A stretch of 64,000 nucleotides of DNA from Pasteurellaceae bacterium Orientalotternb1 (GCA_011455275.1 CP015028.1:2020911-2084910), one strand, 5' to 3'. Positions 7,734 to 18,651 are shown, counted from the first letter of the stretch. Numbers and translations: made by a program. The notes: generated by a model from the letters alone, not told the origin.

Positions 7734-10058
7734 ATGGCTCAACTAACAGAAGCACAATTAAAGGCTTGGGAAGGCTTTGCACCAGGTGAGTGGCAAACCG
7801 AAGTCAATGTGCGTGATTTCATTCAAAAAAACTACACTCCTTATGAAGGCGATGAATCATTCCTTGCAGATGCCACCGAAGCGACCAAAACCCTTTGGGC
7901 AGACGTAATGGAAAAAATCAAAGTGGAAAACAAAACCCACGAACCGTACGACATCGACTGTGAAACCCCATCAACCATTACGTCCCACGCACCAGGTTAC
8001 ATCAACAAAGATTTAGAAAAAATTGTTGGTCTTCAAACCGATGCCCCATTAAAACGTGCGATTATGCCATTTGGTGGGATCAATATGGTGAAAGGCTCTT
8101 GTAAAGTTTACCGCCGTGAGTTAAACCCTGCCGTTGAAAAAATCTTCACCGAATACCGCAAAACCCACAACCAAGGGGTATTTGATGTTTACACCCCAGA
8201 CATTTTACGCTGCCGTAAATCAGGCGTAATCACGGGCTTGCCAGATGCTTACGGTCGTGGTCGTATCATCGGGGACTACCGCCGTATGGCGCTTTACGGT
8301 GCAGACTTCTTGATGAAAGATAAAGTTGCACAGTTCAACTCATTACAAGAAAAATTAGAGCGTGGTGAAGATATTCAAGCCACCATTCAGTTGCGTGAAG
8401 AAATCGCAGAACAGCACCGTGCTTTAGGCAAAATGAAAGAAATGGCAGCGAGCTATGGCTTCGACATTTCAAACCCAGCGACTAATGCCCAAGAAGCGGT
8501 GCAGTGGACTTACTTTGCTTACCTTGCAGCAGTGAAATCGCAAAACGGGGCGGCGATGTCATTCGGTCGTGTTTCCACCTTCTTAGACGTGTTCATCGAG
8601 CGTGATTTAAAACTTGGTAAAATCACCGAACAAGAAGCTCAAGAGTTAATGGATCACCTTGTGATGAAATTGCGTATGGTGCGTTTCTTGCGTACCCCTG
8701 AATACGATCAACTCTTCTCGGGCGACCCAATGTGGGCAACAGAAACCTTCGCAGGTATGGGCTTAGATGGACGTACTCTCGTTACTAAAAACAGCTTCCG
8801 TTTGTTACATACCCTTTACACAATGGGCCCATCACCAGAACCAAACTTAACCATTCTTTGGTCTGAAAGCCTACCAGACGGCTTTAAACGCTATGCGGCG
8901 AAAGTTTCGATCGAAACGTCATCAGTACAATACGAAAACGACGACTTAATGCGTCCAGATTTCCAAAACGATGACTATGCGATTGCGTGCTGCGTATCGC
9001 CAATGATCGTAGGTAAAATGATGCAGTTCTTCGGGGCTCGTGCAAACTTAGCCAAAACCTTGTTATACGCAATCAACGGCGGTGTGGACGAGAAATCAGG
9101 CGACCAAGTTGGCCCGAAAACCGATCCAATCAAAACCGAATACTTGGATTACGATGATGTAATGACCCGCCTTGACAGCTTTATGGATTGGTTGGCGAAA
9201 CAGTACGTTACTGCCCTTAACATCATTCACTTTATGCACGATAAATATGCCTATGAAGCGGCATTGATGGCGTTGCACGACCGTGATGTGTTCCGCACAA
9301 TGGCGTGTGGTATCGCTGGGCTTTCTGTGGCGGCAGACTCACTTTCTGCAATCAAATATGCGAAAGTAAAACCAATTCGTGGCGACATTGAAATCAAAAA
9401 CAAAGCAGGCGAAGTGGTTGGTGTCGCGAAAGATGTGGCAGTCGATTTTGAAATCGAAGGCGAATATCCACAATTCGGTAACAACGACAACCGTGTAGAC
9501 GATATTGCGTGCGACTTAGTTGAACGCTTTATGAAGAAAATCCAAAAATTGGGTACTTACCGCAATGCCACCCCAACTCAATCGGTATTAACCATCACGT
9601 CAAACGTGGTTTACGGTAAGAAAACAGGTAACACCCCAGACGGTCGTCGCAGTGGTGCACCATTCGGGCCAGGGGCAAACCCAATGCACGGACGTGATCA
9701 GAAAGGGGCGGTAGCGTCATTAACCTCGGTGGCGAAATTACCATTTGCCTTTGCGAAAGACGGTATCTCATACACCTTCTCAATCGTACCAAATGCGTTA
9801 GGTAAAGATTTAGACGCTCAAAAACGCAATCTTGCAGGTTTGATGGACGGCTACTTCCACCACGAAGCGGAAATCGAAGGCGGCCAGCACTTAAACGTGA
9901 ACGTGATGAACCGTGAAATGTTGTTAGATGCAATGGAAAACCCTGAAAAATACCCGCAATTAACCATTCGTGTATCAGGCTATGCCGTGCGTTTCAACTC
10001 TTTAACCAAAGAGCAACAACAAGACGTGATTACTCGTACTTTCACGCAATCGATCTAA
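7734..10058 (+). CDS. pflB: Formate acetyltransferase (pyruvate formate-lyase)
   Basis: The 774-residue enzyme converts pyruvate and CoA to acetyl-CoA and formate without oxygen. The active-site cysteine pair is C419-C420 in AIACCVSPM, and the glycyl-radical site is G749 in [11 protein letters not shown], 25 residues from the end. Other family stretches are visible: [11 protein letters not shown] near residue 35 and [11 protein letters not shown] near 180. Codon use is highly biased, as expected of an abundant protein. The start has GAGGACTTAAC before the ATG. The glycyl radical would be installed by the pflA product at 11350-12087. A 10-bp inverted uptake-sequence hairpin follows the stop. 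Confidence 0.98.
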   Translation: MAQLTEAQLKAWEGFAPGEWQTEVNVRDFIQKNYTPYEGDESFLADATEATKTLWADVMEKIKVENKTHEPYDIDCETPSTITSHAPGYINKDLEKIVGLQTDAPLKRAIMPFGGINMVKGSCKVYRRELNPAVEKIFTEYRKTHNQGVFDVYTPDILRCRKSGVITGLPDAYGRGRIIGDYRRMALYGADFLMKDKVAQFNSLQEKLERGEDIQATIQLREEIAEQHRALGKMKEMAASYGFDISNPATNAQEAVQWTYFAYLAAVKSQNGAAMSFGRVSTFLDVFIERDLKLGKITEQEAQELMDHLVMKLRMVRFLRTPEYDQLFSGDPMWATETFAGMGLDGRTLVTKNSFRLLHTLYTMGPSPEPNLTILWSESLPDGFKRYAAKVSIETSSVQYENDDLMRPDFQNDDYAIACCVSPMIVGKMMQFFGARANLAKTLLYAINGGVDEKSGDQVGPKTDPIKTEYLDYDDVMTRLDSFMDWLAKQYVTALNIIHFMHDKYAYEAALMALHDRDVFRTMACGIAGLSVAADSLSAIKYAKVKPIRGDIEIKNKAGEVVGVAKDVAVDFEIEGEYPQFGNNDNRVDDIACDLVERFMKKIQKLGTYRNATPTQSVLTITSNVVYGKKTGNTPDGRRSGAPFGPGANPMHGRDQKGAVASLTSVAKLPFAFAKDGISYTFSIVPNALGKDLDAQKRNLAGLMDGYFHHEAEIEGGQHLNVNVMNREMLLDAMENPEKYPQLTIRVSGYAVRFNSLTKEQQQDVITRTFTQSI

Positions 10059-10091
10059 TCGCTGAATGATTTGCAAAAAATCATAAAAAAC

Positions 10092-10119
10092 ATACCGCTT
10101 GTCGCAAGGCAAGCGGTAT
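10092..10119 (+). terminator. Hairpin made of inverted uptake-sequence halves after pflB
   Basis: ATACCGCTTG at 10092-10101 pairs with CAAGCGGTAT at 10110-10119, followed by AATTTT. It could end or attenuate transcription between pflB and the SAHH-like gene, letting pflB mRNA exceed that of downstream genes. The T-run is weak, so partial read-through is likely. Confidence 0.6.
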
Positions 10120-10154
10120 AATTTTGCCTGAATTTCACAAGTTTAAGGATTTTT

Positions 10155-11258
10155 ATGTACGACAACTTTTCAGCCGAACTCGCTTGGGCTACACTCAATA
10201 TGCCACGCACGAAAGCTGCGGTGGAAGCCCTTCCCGATCTTTCTCATATCCGTTTAGCGTGCAATATGCACCTAGATTTGAAAATGGCTCCGCTGGTTAA
10301 AGGCTTGCTGGACAAAGGAGCGAAGGTATTTTTAACCACTTGTAATCCAACCACAGTACAAGATGATGTGGTGGCATATTTAATGAGCTGTGGGGCGGAG
10401 GCGAAAGCGTGGCGGAATATGAGCCAAACGGAATGGTTCGAGAGTTTCCAAGCAGCGATTGAATGGAACCCAACTCATCTTTGCGAAATGGGATCGGATC
10501 TGACCTCGCTTATTCACGACCAAAATCTACAAACAAATGTGAAAGCAGGGCTTGAAGCAACGGGTTCGGGCATCAATCGCTTAAACGGCTTAACGCCAAA
10601 TTACCCGATTTTCAACTGGGATGATTTACCCGTGAAAGAAGGCTTACACAATCGCCATATGGTTGGCTTAACTGCTTGGCATACCTTTTTCGACACCACC
10701 CATTTAACGTTACACGAAAAAACCGTAGTGGTGATCGGCTACGGCTTAGTGGGGCAAGGCGTAGCACATTCAGCGAAAGCCTACGGCGGCAAAGTGATTG
10801 TGGCGGAAATCGACAAAGCCCGTGCGTTACAAGCAGGATACGATGGTTGGCAAGTGATGCCGCTTGAACAAGCGGTCAAAATGGCGGATGTCATTGCAAC
10901 CGCGACAGGAGCGAAAAACGTCGTGTCCGCAGCATTGTTACAGCAAGCGAAATCAGGCGTGTTTATTTTGAATGTCGGACACGTCGCCGAAGAAATTGAC
11001 GTACCATTCTTAAAGCAGTACCCAATGCAGGAACCAATGCCGTATATCAACGCTTATCAACTAGGTGAGAAAACCATTTATCTGCTCGCTGATGGCTCAA
11101 TGTTCAATCTAACCGCAGGTTACGGCGACAGTCTCAACGCTTTTGATGTAACCCTTGCCGTGATGGCAAGCGGTATCGGGCATATTGTCGACGAAGGCGA
11201 AAAGGCAGAAAACGACGTTTATCTATTACCACAAGCAGTGTGGGAAAAGGTGTTATAA
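10155..11258 (+). CDS. S-adenosylhomocysteine hydrolase-like NAD-binding protein
   Basis: The 367-residue protein aligns along its length with S-adenosyl-L-homocysteine hydrolase. It shares CNMHLDLKMAPLVKGLLDKG (substrate His), TTCNPTTVQDDVVAYL, CEMGSDLTSLIH, the Rossmann loop VVVIGYGLVGQG near residue 195, and FILNVGHVAEEID (second His). It is shorter than true hydrolases (~430-470). Against human numbering, Lys186 and Asn191 are kept, Asp190 appears as His, Cys195 as Val, and the protein ends before the C-terminal NAD-contacting arm. The gene lies between pflB and pflA on the same strand, GTTTAAGGA before its ATG. Pasteurellaceae normally recycle S-adenosylhomocysteine by Pfs/LuxS, so the substrate is uncertain. 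Confidence 0.8.
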   Translation: MYDNFSAELAWATLNMPRTKAAVEALPDLSHIRLACNMHLDLKMAPLVKGLLDKGAKVFLTTCNPTTVQDDVVAYLMSCGAEAKAWRNMSQTEWFESFQAAIEWNPTHLCEMGSDLTSLIHDQNLQTNVKAGLEATGSGINRLNGLTPNYPIFNWDDLPVKEGLHNRHMVGLTAWHTFFDTTHLTLHEKTVVVIGYGLVGQGVAHSAKAYGGKVIVAEIDKARALQAGYDGWQVMPLEQAVKMADVIATATGAKNVVSAALLQQAKSGVFILNVGHVAEEIDVPFLKQYPMQEPMPYINAYQLGEKTIYLLADGSMFNLTAGYGDSLNAFDVTLAVMASGIGHIVDEGEKAENDVYLLPQAVWEKVL

Positions 11259-11349
11259 TTTCGGAAACGCAAGGACGCTACACTTGGTGTCCTTATCGCC
11301 TTACAAGCGGTTAGATTTTTAGGAAATTTTACAAATTGAGGGAAAAGAG

Positions 11350-12087
11350 ATGTCAATCGCACGTTATCACTCTTACGAATCTTGCGGCACCGTGGATGGA
11401 CCAGGGATTCGCTTTATTCTGTTTTTACAAGGCTGCTTGATGCGGTGTAAGTATTGCCACAATCGCGATACTTGGGATTTAGATGGCGGCAAGGAAATCA
11501 GCGTAGAAGATTTGATGAAAGAAGTGGTGACTTACAAACATTTTATGCGAGCGACTGGCGGCGGTGTAACCGCATCAGGCGGTGAAGCGGTGTTGCAAAT
11601 GGAATTTGTGCGGGACTGGTTCCGTGCTTGCAAAGCGGAAGGTATCAACACTTGCTTAGATACCAACGGTTTTGTGCGAAATTACGGGCCGCTTGTGGAT
11701 GAAATGTTGGATGTCACCGATTTGGTATTGCTTGATTTAAAACAGCTCAATGACGAAATTCACCAAAATCTGATCGGCGTGCCGAATAAACGTACCTTGG
11801 AGTTTGCCCTTTACTTGCAAAAACGCAACCAACCAACGTGGATTCGCTATGTTGTCGTGCCTGGTTGGACAGACGACGATGATTCCATTCACCGCTTGGG
11901 TAAATTTATCGAAGGAATGACTAACATCGAAAAAGTGGAATTACTGCCTTATCACCGCTTAGGTGCTCACAAATGGGAAACATTGGGGCATAAATATGAG
12001 TTGGAAGATGTGCAGCCACCAACAAAAGAGTCGTTAGAACATATCAAAACGATTTTGGAAGGCTACGGGCATACCGTAAAATATTAG
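11350..12087 (+). CDS. pflA: Pyruvate formate-lyase-activating enzyme
   Basis: The 245-residue radical SAM enzyme makes the glycyl radical of PflB using S-adenosylmethionine and a [4Fe-4S] cluster. Cluster cysteines are C29, C33 and C36 in [10 protein letters not shown]. Next come [15 protein letters not shown] near residue 75 (the GGE-type SAM-binding motif) and LDTNGF near 108. Length equals the E. coli enzyme. A GGGAAAAGAG ribosome site precedes the ATG. It follows the SAHH-like gene after a 91-base gap that holds an uptake sequence (11303-11311), and ends at a strong bidirectional terminator. Confidence 0.97.
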   Translation: MSIARYHSYESCGTVDGPGIRFILFLQGCLMRCKYCHNRDTWDLDGGKEISVEDLMKEVVTYKHFMRATGGGVTASGGEAVLQMEFVRDWFRACKAEGINTCLDTNGFVRNYGPLVDEMLDVTDLVLLDLKQLNDEIHQNLIGVPNKRTLEFALYLQKRNQPTWIRYVVVPGWTDDDDSIHRLGKFIEGMTNIEKVELLPYHRLGAHKWETLGHKYELEDVQPPTKESLEHIKTILEGYGHTVKY

Positions 12088-12101
12088 AAGTATCCCCAAT
12101 A

Positions 12102-12129
12102 AAAAAGCAGATCATTTGATCTGCTTTTT
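12102..12129. terminator. Bidirectional terminator between pflA and adk
   Basis: A perfect 13-base stem (AAAAAGCAGATCA with its complement) closes a two-base loop. A-run and T-run flanks allow termination from both convergent genes, pflA (plus) and adk (minus). Confidence 0.92.
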
Positions 12130-12136
12130 GCGTTTA

Positions 12137-12781
<645 letters not shown>

Positions 12782-12855
12782 TTAAGACTCCAAATAGAAA
12801 ATAAAAAAATTAAATCCTTTTGTATCCCTTTTTTCAAAGGGGAGATTGAGAGCAT

Positions 12856-12877
12856 TTAGGGGAGGTCTTGCCCCACC
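12856..12877. repeat. Possible degenerate single REP-like unit
   Basis: TTAGGGGAGGT followed by CTTGCCCCACC matches the unit GTAGGGTGGGTCTTGACCCACC (given here as two halves joined) at 18 of 22 positions by my count. It is in the adk-ampG gap (12782-12950), which also holds G-rich/C-rich inverted stretches (AAAGGGGAG and CCCCTTT) and an uptake sequence at 12903-12911. No promoter was clearly identified there. Confidence 0.35.
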
Positions 12878-12950
12878 ATTTGTAAAATTTTCTTAAAATC
12901 TGACCGCTTGTTCGGTCGATCCCCTTTAAAAATGGGAGAAAGGCGATTTA

Positions 12951-14225
12951 CTACGCTTTCTTCTCATTCCAAGGGGCTACCTTGAAAAGCATTAGCATAC
13001 CTGGAATGCCAACAAAGAAGCAAATCCAGAAGAAAGTGTAATAGCCATAATCTGCCACTAATACGCCTGAAAACGCACCAAAGATTTTACTTGGAATGGC
13101 AGCAAGACTGGTGAAAATGGCTAATTGAGTCGCAGTATAAAGCGGATTAGTTTCACGAGCCATAAATGCAACGAACGCCGCTGTACCTAAACCAACCCCG
13201 ACATATTCACCGATAATCACAGTAGTGAGTACAAATAGCTCATAGCCGCCAATTGTCTCAAACTTACCGTAGCTTGCCATCCAAGCAAAACCAAGAATAG
13301 TAACAAGTTGAACAATACCAAACAACCACAGTGAGCGATTGATACCTAAGCGGATCATCATCACCCCACCAATCATACCTGAAATAATCGATGCCCACAG
13401 CGAGTTGAGTTTCACTACCGTACCCACATCAGTTTTACTGAAGCCCATATCTAAGATGAACTTGGTTTGTAATGAAGTCGCAAGAGAATCACCGAATTTG
13501 TATAGGAAGATGAATAAAATCAGCCCTAAACCTGCATACACACCTTTGCGGTTAAAGAACTCTTTAAATGGCAATGCAAAGGCTTTGTAAAACGGCGTAC
13601 TGCGGTCGATTTGCGGTACACTCGGTTCTTTACTCAAAAATAGCGATAAAATTAAGCCTGGAATCATAAATAATGCGGTGAAAATAAACACCGTATCCCA
13701 AGGTAAACTATCGGCTAAAACTAACGACACACCACCTGGAATTAAGCCTGCGATACGATAAGCATTAACGTGAACGGAGTTACCTAACCCCAATTCTTCA
13801 TCCGTTAAAATTTCACGGCGATAGGCATCAATCACAATATCTTGTACCGCTGAGAACACCGCCACTGCTGCCGAAATCATCGCAACAGTTTGAATTTCTT
13901 TGCTTGGATCAAATTGACCAAGCAAGGCGAGTAATGCCAGTAAACCAATTTGAGTAATAAACATCCAACTACGGCGACGCCCTAAGAAGTTTGGATAATA
14001 ACGGTCAAGCAGTGGCGAAATGATGAATTTCCACGTATAAGGGAAACCGATAATCGTAAAAAAACCGATCGTTTTCACATCGACTCCCGTCGATGTCAGC
14101 CACGCAGGTACAAGTTGGAACAACACATATAGTGGTAAGCCCGAGCTAAAACCCGTAAATACACAAAGTAACATTTTGTAACTAAAAATCTGTTTCCAAA
14201 TAGACGGTTTTGCGACTTCAGTCAT
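12951..14225 (-). CDS. ampG: AmpG-type muropeptide permease (MFS)
   Basis: The 424-residue major facilitator protein has about 12 hydrophobic segments. AmpG relatives import GlcNAc-anhydro-muropeptides released by cell-wall turnover, for recycling. Typical AmpG features are FTGFSSGLPLYVLFQLVPAWL in the first segment (split here by position, residues 19-39), TIGFFTIIGFPYTWKFIISPLLDRY, and QDIVIDAYRREIL near 125. It starts one base before the galE stop codon region ends, so galE and ampG form one transcription unit with immediate adjacency. A small recycling-transporter paralogue cannot be excluded, but the signatures are good. Confidence 0.88.
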   Translation of the reverse strand: MTEVAKPSIWKQIFSYKMLLCVFTGFSSGLPLYVLFQLVPAWLTSTGVDVKTIGFFTIIGFPYTWKFIISPLLDRYYPNFLGRRRSWMFITQIGLLALLALLGQFDPSKEIQTVAMISAAVAVFSAVQDIVIDAYRREILTDEELGLGNSVHVNAYRIAGLIPGGVSLVLADSLPWDTVFIFTALFMIPGLILSLFLSKEPSVPQIDRSTPFYKAFALPFKEFFNRKGVYAGLGLILFIFLYKFGDSLATSLQTKFILDMGFSKTDVGTVVKLNSLWASIISGMIGGVMMIRLGINRSLWLFGIVQLVTILGFAWMASYGKFETIGGYELFVLTTVIIGEYVGVGLGTAAFVAFMARETNPLYTATQLAIFTSLAAIPSKIFGAFSGVLVADYGYYTFFWICFFVGIPGMLMLFKVAPWNEKKA

Positions 14226-15245
14226 TTACGCCCCCTTGTAACCGTTTGGATTATTTTTTTGCCAATTCCACGTATCTTGCATCATTTGTGTGAGATCGTG
14301 TTCAGTTTTCCAGCCCAACTGCTCAAAGGCTTTTTGTGGGTTGGAATAGCACACCGCAATATCACCTGGGCGGCGATCAACCAATTTATACGGCACCTGA
14401 ATACCATTTGCCGTTTCAAAGGCTTTGACCATATCCAACACCGAGTACCCCGTTCCCGTACCTAAGTTATATACGTGAAAGCCTGCATCATTTTGATGTT
14501 TCTGTAACGCTTTTAAATGCCCAACGGCTAAATCCACGACGTGAATATAATCTCTCACGCCTGTACCGTCGTGGGTGTCATAATCGCCACCGAATACCGA
14601 AAGCTGCTGTAATTTGCCCACGGCGACTTGGCTGATATACGGCAACAAATTATTTGGAATACCGTTCGGATCTTCGCCAATCAAACCACTTGAATGAGCA
14701 CCGACTGGGTTGAAATAACGCAACACCACCGCACTAAATTGCGGATTAGCTTTGACCGTATCTTCCAAAATTCGCTCAACCATATATTTCGATGTGCCAT
14801 AAGGGTTGGTTGTGCCGCCCACGTTGCAAGATTCAGTAATTGGCACAATTTCTGGGTCACCATACACCGTTGCCGATGAGCTGAACACAATGGTATTCAC
14901 ATTCGCTTTCAGCATTTCTTCAACGAGTACAATTGAACCCGTGACATTATTTTGATAGTAACGCAGTGGCTGTTGCACACTTTCGCCCACCGCTTTGAGT
15001 CCTGCGAAGTGGATCACCGCATCAATTTGATGTGCTGCAAAAATTTGACGAAGAATTTGGCGATCTAAAATATCACCTTGATAGAAATGAACGGTCTTGC
15101 CCGTAATTTGCTTGATTCGCTCAAGTGAAACAGGTGATGAATTAGATAAATTATCCAGCACCACAATCTCTGAGCCTTGATTAAGTAATTCAACAACGGT
15201 ATGCGAACCGATATAACCTGCTCCACCTGTGACTAAAATTGCCAT
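14226..15245 (-). CDS. galE: UDP-glucose 4-epimerase
   Basis: The enzyme (339 residues from the chosen start) interconverts UDP-glucose and UDP-galactose, feeding lipooligosaccharide and capsule precursors. The NAD loop is GGAGYIGSH at about 7-15 and the catalytic pair is YGTSKYMVE (Tyr/Lys) near 148. The SSSATVYG motif precedes it. An in-frame ATG seven codons upstream exists, but GAAGGGAATT directly before the internal ATG and the match to E. coli GalE length favour the start at 15245. It is followed at once by ampG. Confidence 0.96.
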   Translation of the reverse strand: MAILVTGGAGYIGSHTVVELLNQGSEIVVLDNLSNSSPVSLERIKQITGKTVHFYQGDILDRQILRQIFAAHQIDAVIHFAGLKAVGESVQQPLRYYQNNVTGSIVLVEEMLKANVNTIVFSSSATVYGDPEIVPITESCNVGGTTNPYGTSKYMVERILEDTVKANPQFSAVVLRYFNPVGAHSSGLIGEDPNGIPNNLLPYISQVAVGKLQQLSVFGGDYDTHDGTGVRDYIHVVDLAVGHLKALQKHQNDAGFHVYNLGTGTGYSVLDMVKAFETANGIQVPYKLVDRRPGDIAVCYSNPQKAFEQLGWKTEHDLTQMMQDTWNWQKNNPNGYKGA

Positions 15246-15357
15246 AACAATTCCCTTCTTATACAAAAAGTACTGTTAGTTTACTCTCTTTACACCAAAA
15301 ATGCTCTGTGAATTTTCGAGAAAATTTGCAAAAAATTCATAACATCTAACCGCTTGT

Positions 15358-16011
15358 CTAAGCCTTATCTAAGCCTAATTGCTTAAAAAGCTGCGATTTT
15401 TCACCTTCGGACAAAATACGATACTCCCCCGCTGCCAAATTACCTAGCTGAAAATTACCAATTGCTACTCGAATTAACCGCAAGGTTGGAAAACCGATAT
15501 GAGCAGTCATACGTCGCACTTGACGATTTTTGCCCTCACTGATTTTCAACTCAATCCACGACGTTGGAATACTTTTCCGCTCCCGAATTTTCGGTACAAT
15601 TGCCCAATTCAAATTCGGATTTGCGATTTTTCGCACCCATGCGGGTTTGGTTCGCCCGTCTTTCAGCTCCACACCTTTGGCAAGTTTTGCTAGATCTTCC
15701 GCTTGCGGGTCGCCTTCCACCTGTACCCAATAGGTTTTCTGCTTTTCAAATTTCGGATTGGCAAGGCGATGTTGAATTTCACCGTGATTAGTCAGCAACA
15801 ACAGCCCTTCGCTATCACGATCCAACCGCCCAACAGGGTAAACTTGTGGAATCGGCACAAAATCCTTCAAGGTTTGGCGGTTTTGCTCGTCAGTAAATTG
15901 AGTGAGTACATCATAGGGCTTATTTAACAGCACTAAAATCGTTTGCTCAAATGTCGGATTGGCTTTTCTTGGCTTTTTTGTCTGAGATGGTCGAAATGAT
16001 TTTGGCTTCAT
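15358..16011 (-). CDS. rluE: 23S rRNA pseudouridine synthase RluE-type
   Basis: The 217-residue protein is a short RsuA/RluB/E/F-family synthase without an S4 domain. It has a basic N-terminus, then [15 protein letters not shown], the catalytic [17 protein letters not shown] near 75-92 (active-site Asp in RLD), and [24 protein letters not shown] near 150-175, a strong RluE pattern. RluE in E. coli modifies U2457 of 23S rRNA. Uptake sequences flank it on both sides (15349-15357 and 16017-16025), and these probably mark transcription ends. Confidence 0.93.
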   Translation of the reverse strand: MKPKSFRPSQTKKPRKANPTFEQTILVLLNKPYDVLTQFTDEQNRQTLKDFVPIPQVYPVGRLDRDSEGLLLLTNHGEIQHRLANPKFEKQKTYWVQVEGDPQAEDLAKLAKGVELKDGRTKPAWVRKIANPNLNWAIVPKIRERKSIPTSWIELKISEGKNRQVRRMTAHIGFPTLRLIRVAIGNFQLGNLAAGEYRILSEGEKSQLFKQLGLDKA

Positions 16012-16134
16012 GAGCTACAAGCGGTTAGATTCTATGATTTTTTTGCAAATCCATTAGTAATAAGGACGCAACGTTTTATTCAACAACGGTTAACTTAGTC
16101 TGTAATTTAAGATCGGTATGGTGAAAAATAGGAA

Positions 16135-16506
16135 TCAGCTCTCCGCCTGTTCTTGGCTCATACCCACTTGCATTGATATAAAATGTGCCTGTTTTAGTTG
16201 GTACCCCCGAACAATAAATCCCTTATGACAAATATCGTGAGAGAATTCTGGCGCTTCCATACCGTACTTTTTATTCCCGTCTAAGCTTTCAATGGTTAAT
16301 CCCAACTCAGTGATTTCCTGTGTATTGAAGTCATAAAAATCAACAGTACAAAAAGTATATCCTTTATCTAAAAGGTGTATTTCCGCATAATACGGTTGCC
16401 CCAATTTTGCCTGAGATAAAACTTTAGGCTCATAATCCATATAAGAGGTCCAGCTACAACCAGATAAAAGTAGAGTAAATATGAACTGTAATCGAACTTT
16501 TTTCAT
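16135..16506 (-). CDS. Small predicted lipoprotein, unknown function
   Basis: The 123-residue product starts with a lipoprotein signal peptide (MKKVRLQFIFTLLLSGCSW, lipobox LLSGC with Cys17). The mature part is short and hydrophilic with repeated aromatic residues and two further Cys pairs (FCTVD and HDICHKG), possibly disulfide bonded. I do not recognise a family. It lies 39 bases after the pheA stop on the same strand, and about 120 bases before rluE. Confidence 0.75.
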   Translation of the reverse strand: MKKVRLQFIFTLLLSGCSWTSYMDYEPKVLSQAKLGQPYYAEIHLLDKGYTFCTVDFYDFNTQEITELGLTIESLDGNKKYGMEAPEFSHDICHKGFIVRGYQLKQAHFISMQVGMSQEQAES

Positions 16507-16545
16507 GTGTTCTTATTTCATTGAATAGTCATTCTATCTGCTCAA

Positions 16546-17699
16546 TTAGAATTTCACTGGCTCAACAATTTCACTTGGATAACATCCAAGAACCTTAACA
16601 AAGCTTGTCACTCTCTCAAGCTCAATAAGTGCATTCTGCGTATTTTCTGCATGAATATTGGCTTGCAGTTCTACATAGAACATTTCTTCCCAAGGCTTTC
16701 CATAAATTGGGCGGGATTCCAGTTTAGTCATCTGAATATCGTGCTGTTTAAAGACCATTAACGCATCGACTAATGCCCCGCTTGCTGCCCTGTCGTCATC
16801 AATAACAACGTTTTGGTTTGTAGTTGTGGCGAGACTTGCACGGCATTTTTCGCCACCACGATAAAGCGAGTGATGTTGTTTTCTTGATTAGCGATACCGC
16901 TAGCGATCACTGCCAAGCCGTACAATTTGCCACCATCTTCATTGCCAAGAGCGACCACATTCGGCTTGTTCAAACGAGCCACCATTTGCATCGCATGGGA
17001 ACTGCTTTCACAGTATTTGACGTGAACTTTATTCAGCGATTGAATAAATTGGCTGCACTGTTGGGCAGGTTGGGGATGGGTGTAGATCGTATCAATTTCC
17101 GCCAACTCGATCGGAAGATTGCCAAGCACGCAATGCTTGATCGGATACGCCAACTCGCCGACCAACGTCAGATCCGTATGTTGCAATAGGTCGTACACTT
17201 CGTTGATCGAACCTGATGTAGTATTTTCCAATGGCAAAACGCCATAATCCGCCTCGCCTTGTTGCACTTTGGCAAAGACTTCATCAAAAGAAGTGCAGCT
17301 AAGTTCTAAAAAACCTTCGGGCTGATGTTTAGCGAACTGACGAGCCGCCAAATGCGAATACGATCCTCGTTTGCCAAGAAAGGCGATCGAAATTTGTGGT
17401 TTGATTTGATTGAGCTTATTTTGCAGATAGGTTTGTTGGGTTAGCACCGAATCTTCAATAATCCGCTGGAAAATTTGGGTCACATACTGCGGATCGAGCT
17501 GGTAATTCTCCGCCTCGGCAAAACGCACCAGTTCTTGCAGTAACTGCTTTTCCCGTTCAATATCTCGCAATGGTTTTTGGGTCTGCTCTTTGGAACGCAC
17601 TACATCAAACGCAAGGCGATGGCGTTCAGACAACAGCTTCAATAAATGACGATCTATTTGGGTAATCTGTTGGCGGATCTCTGAAAGATCTAAAGACAT
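16546..17699 (-). pseudogene. pheA: Chorismate mutase/prephenate dehydratase (P-protein), single-base frameshift
   Basis: Two open frames together make one PheA. The upstream part (16770-17699, 309 codons) has the chorismate mutase domain (about 1-90) and prephenate dehydratase domain (about 100-300, with the [10 protein letters not shown] motif). It ends [12 protein letters not shown]. The rest of the family sequence, the ACT regulatory domain ([29 protein letters not shown]), continues in another frame from 16757 to 16546. Adding one G to the four-base run at 16776-16779 restores a 384-codon gene, close to E. coli's 386. If the shift is real, the enzyme keeps both catalytic domains and loses phenylalanine feedback control; it may also be a sequence error. 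Confidence 0.92.
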
Positions 17700-17717
17700 T
17701 AAGGATTCCTATACTTT

Positions 17718-17744
17718 ATTCTGCCCCACAGGCGGGGGCAGAAT
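17718..17744. terminator. Hairpin between the SIMPL gene and pheA
   Basis: ATTCTGCCCC pairs with GGGGCAGAAT across a seven-base loop. In the minus direction it lies after the SIMPL-domain gene and 18 bases before the pheA ATG. There is no strong T-run, so it may be a weak terminator or a leader hairpin. No phenylalanine-rich leader peptide was seen. Confidence 0.45.
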
Positions 17745-17754
17745 TCTTTGCCAT

Positions 17755-18507
17755 TTAATTTATCGCATATTGAATGGTTACGACCAAACGCACTTTTTTA
17801 TCAATCGTAGAAGTATCGTAACCGCCGCCGTAGTCACTGTTATCTTCGCTGCTTGGTGTAGTTGATTGAATGTCAAAGGAACCTTGTGAAGCGGATTTTA
17901 ATAAACCGACTTTAACGTTACTGGTTTTAGCAAACTCTTCCGCACGCACATAAGCATCTTGAGTCGCTTTTGCAATTAAATCACGCTTAATATTTTCGAG
18001 ATTTTCTAAATAATAATTTGGACGATAAAAATCAATATCTTGATTTTCTGCACGCAGCATCTGAATCTCTACTAACGCTTTTTGTAATTTAGCTAAATCT
18101 TTAGTGGAAAGATTAATCGAACGGCTGGCAGTGAAACCATTTTGGCGAGAGCGATCTTTGCCATGCTCATCAACATAATATTCGCGATATTCACTCACTG
18201 ACAAATCAGTAATCGAACGCTCTTCGGCAGTGAAACCTTGTTCCGTTAAAAAACGTACGGCAGTATTTAAATTCGCCTGATTATTTTTCATCGCCTGTTC
18301 GTAATTTTGTCCCCAAGCAGAAATGGAAATCTGCCAAGTACCAAGGGTTGCCTTGTGTTCAGCTTCTGCCAAGCCTTTAACGGTGATCACTCCCGTTTGC
18401 TGAAAGTTTTTAAATTGATGCCCTAAAATAAAGGCTGATAACATCAATCCAATCGCAAGGAGTGCACCTAAAAAGCTAAAATGGCGATATTTGTTTTCTT
18501 GAGACAT
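17755..18507 (-). CDS. SIMPL (DUF541) domain protein, membrane anchored
   Basis: The 250-residue protein has an N-terminal hydrophobic segment at about 13-30 (FLGALLAIGLMLSAFILGH), either an uncleaved anchor or a signal. The rest is a SIMPL/DUF541 domain: VITVKGLAEAEHKATLGTW near 38, then alternating strand/helix sequence to the C-terminus, ending VRLVVTIQYAIN. SIMPL proteins face the periplasm in Gram-negatives; some are tied to oxidative-stress protection, but the biochemical role is not settled. It is upstream of pheA on the same strand, with an uptake sequence in the gap (18600-18608) toward rplI. Confidence 0.85.
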   Translation of the reverse strand: MSQENKYRHFSFLGALLAIGLMLSAFILGHQFKNFQQTGVITVKGLAEAEHKATLGTWQISISAWGQNYEQAMKNNQANLNTAVRFLTEQGFTAEERSITDLSVSEYREYYVDEHGKDRSRQNGFTASRSINLSTKDLAKLQKALVEIQMLRAENQDIDFYRPNYYLENLENIKRDLIAKATQDAYVRAEEFAKTSNVKVGLLKSASQGSFDIQSTTPSSEDNSDYGGGYDTSTIDKKVRLVVTIQYAIN

Positions 18508-18651
18508 AATGACTTTCCTCTAAGTTGAAAAAGCACTTTAATTCTAACCAGTTCAGTCTGAATAAACAATCTATCAGTGTAAAATTCTTGCCTGATCCGA
18601 CCGCTTGTATAAACCAATGTCACGTACAAATTCTATACATCACAAATAAAA

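Noticed and set aside
8884-9933. Minus-strand open frames within pflB
   Set aside because: Opposite-strand shadows caused by biased codon use in a highly expressed gene; no motifs or ribosome sites.
11271-11295. Hairpin AAGGAC...GTCCTT between the SAHH-like gene and pflA as a terminator
   Set aside because: The stem is short and imperfect with no T-run; too weak to call.
16546-16758. A separate 70-codon gene with an ACT-like sequence
   Set aside because: It is the C-terminal domain of PheA in a shifted frame; the two pieces join into a full-length family member when one base is added.
17700-17754. Phenylalanine attenuator leader before pheA
   Set aside because: A hairpin exists, but there is no leader peptide with Phe codons and no terminator T-run.
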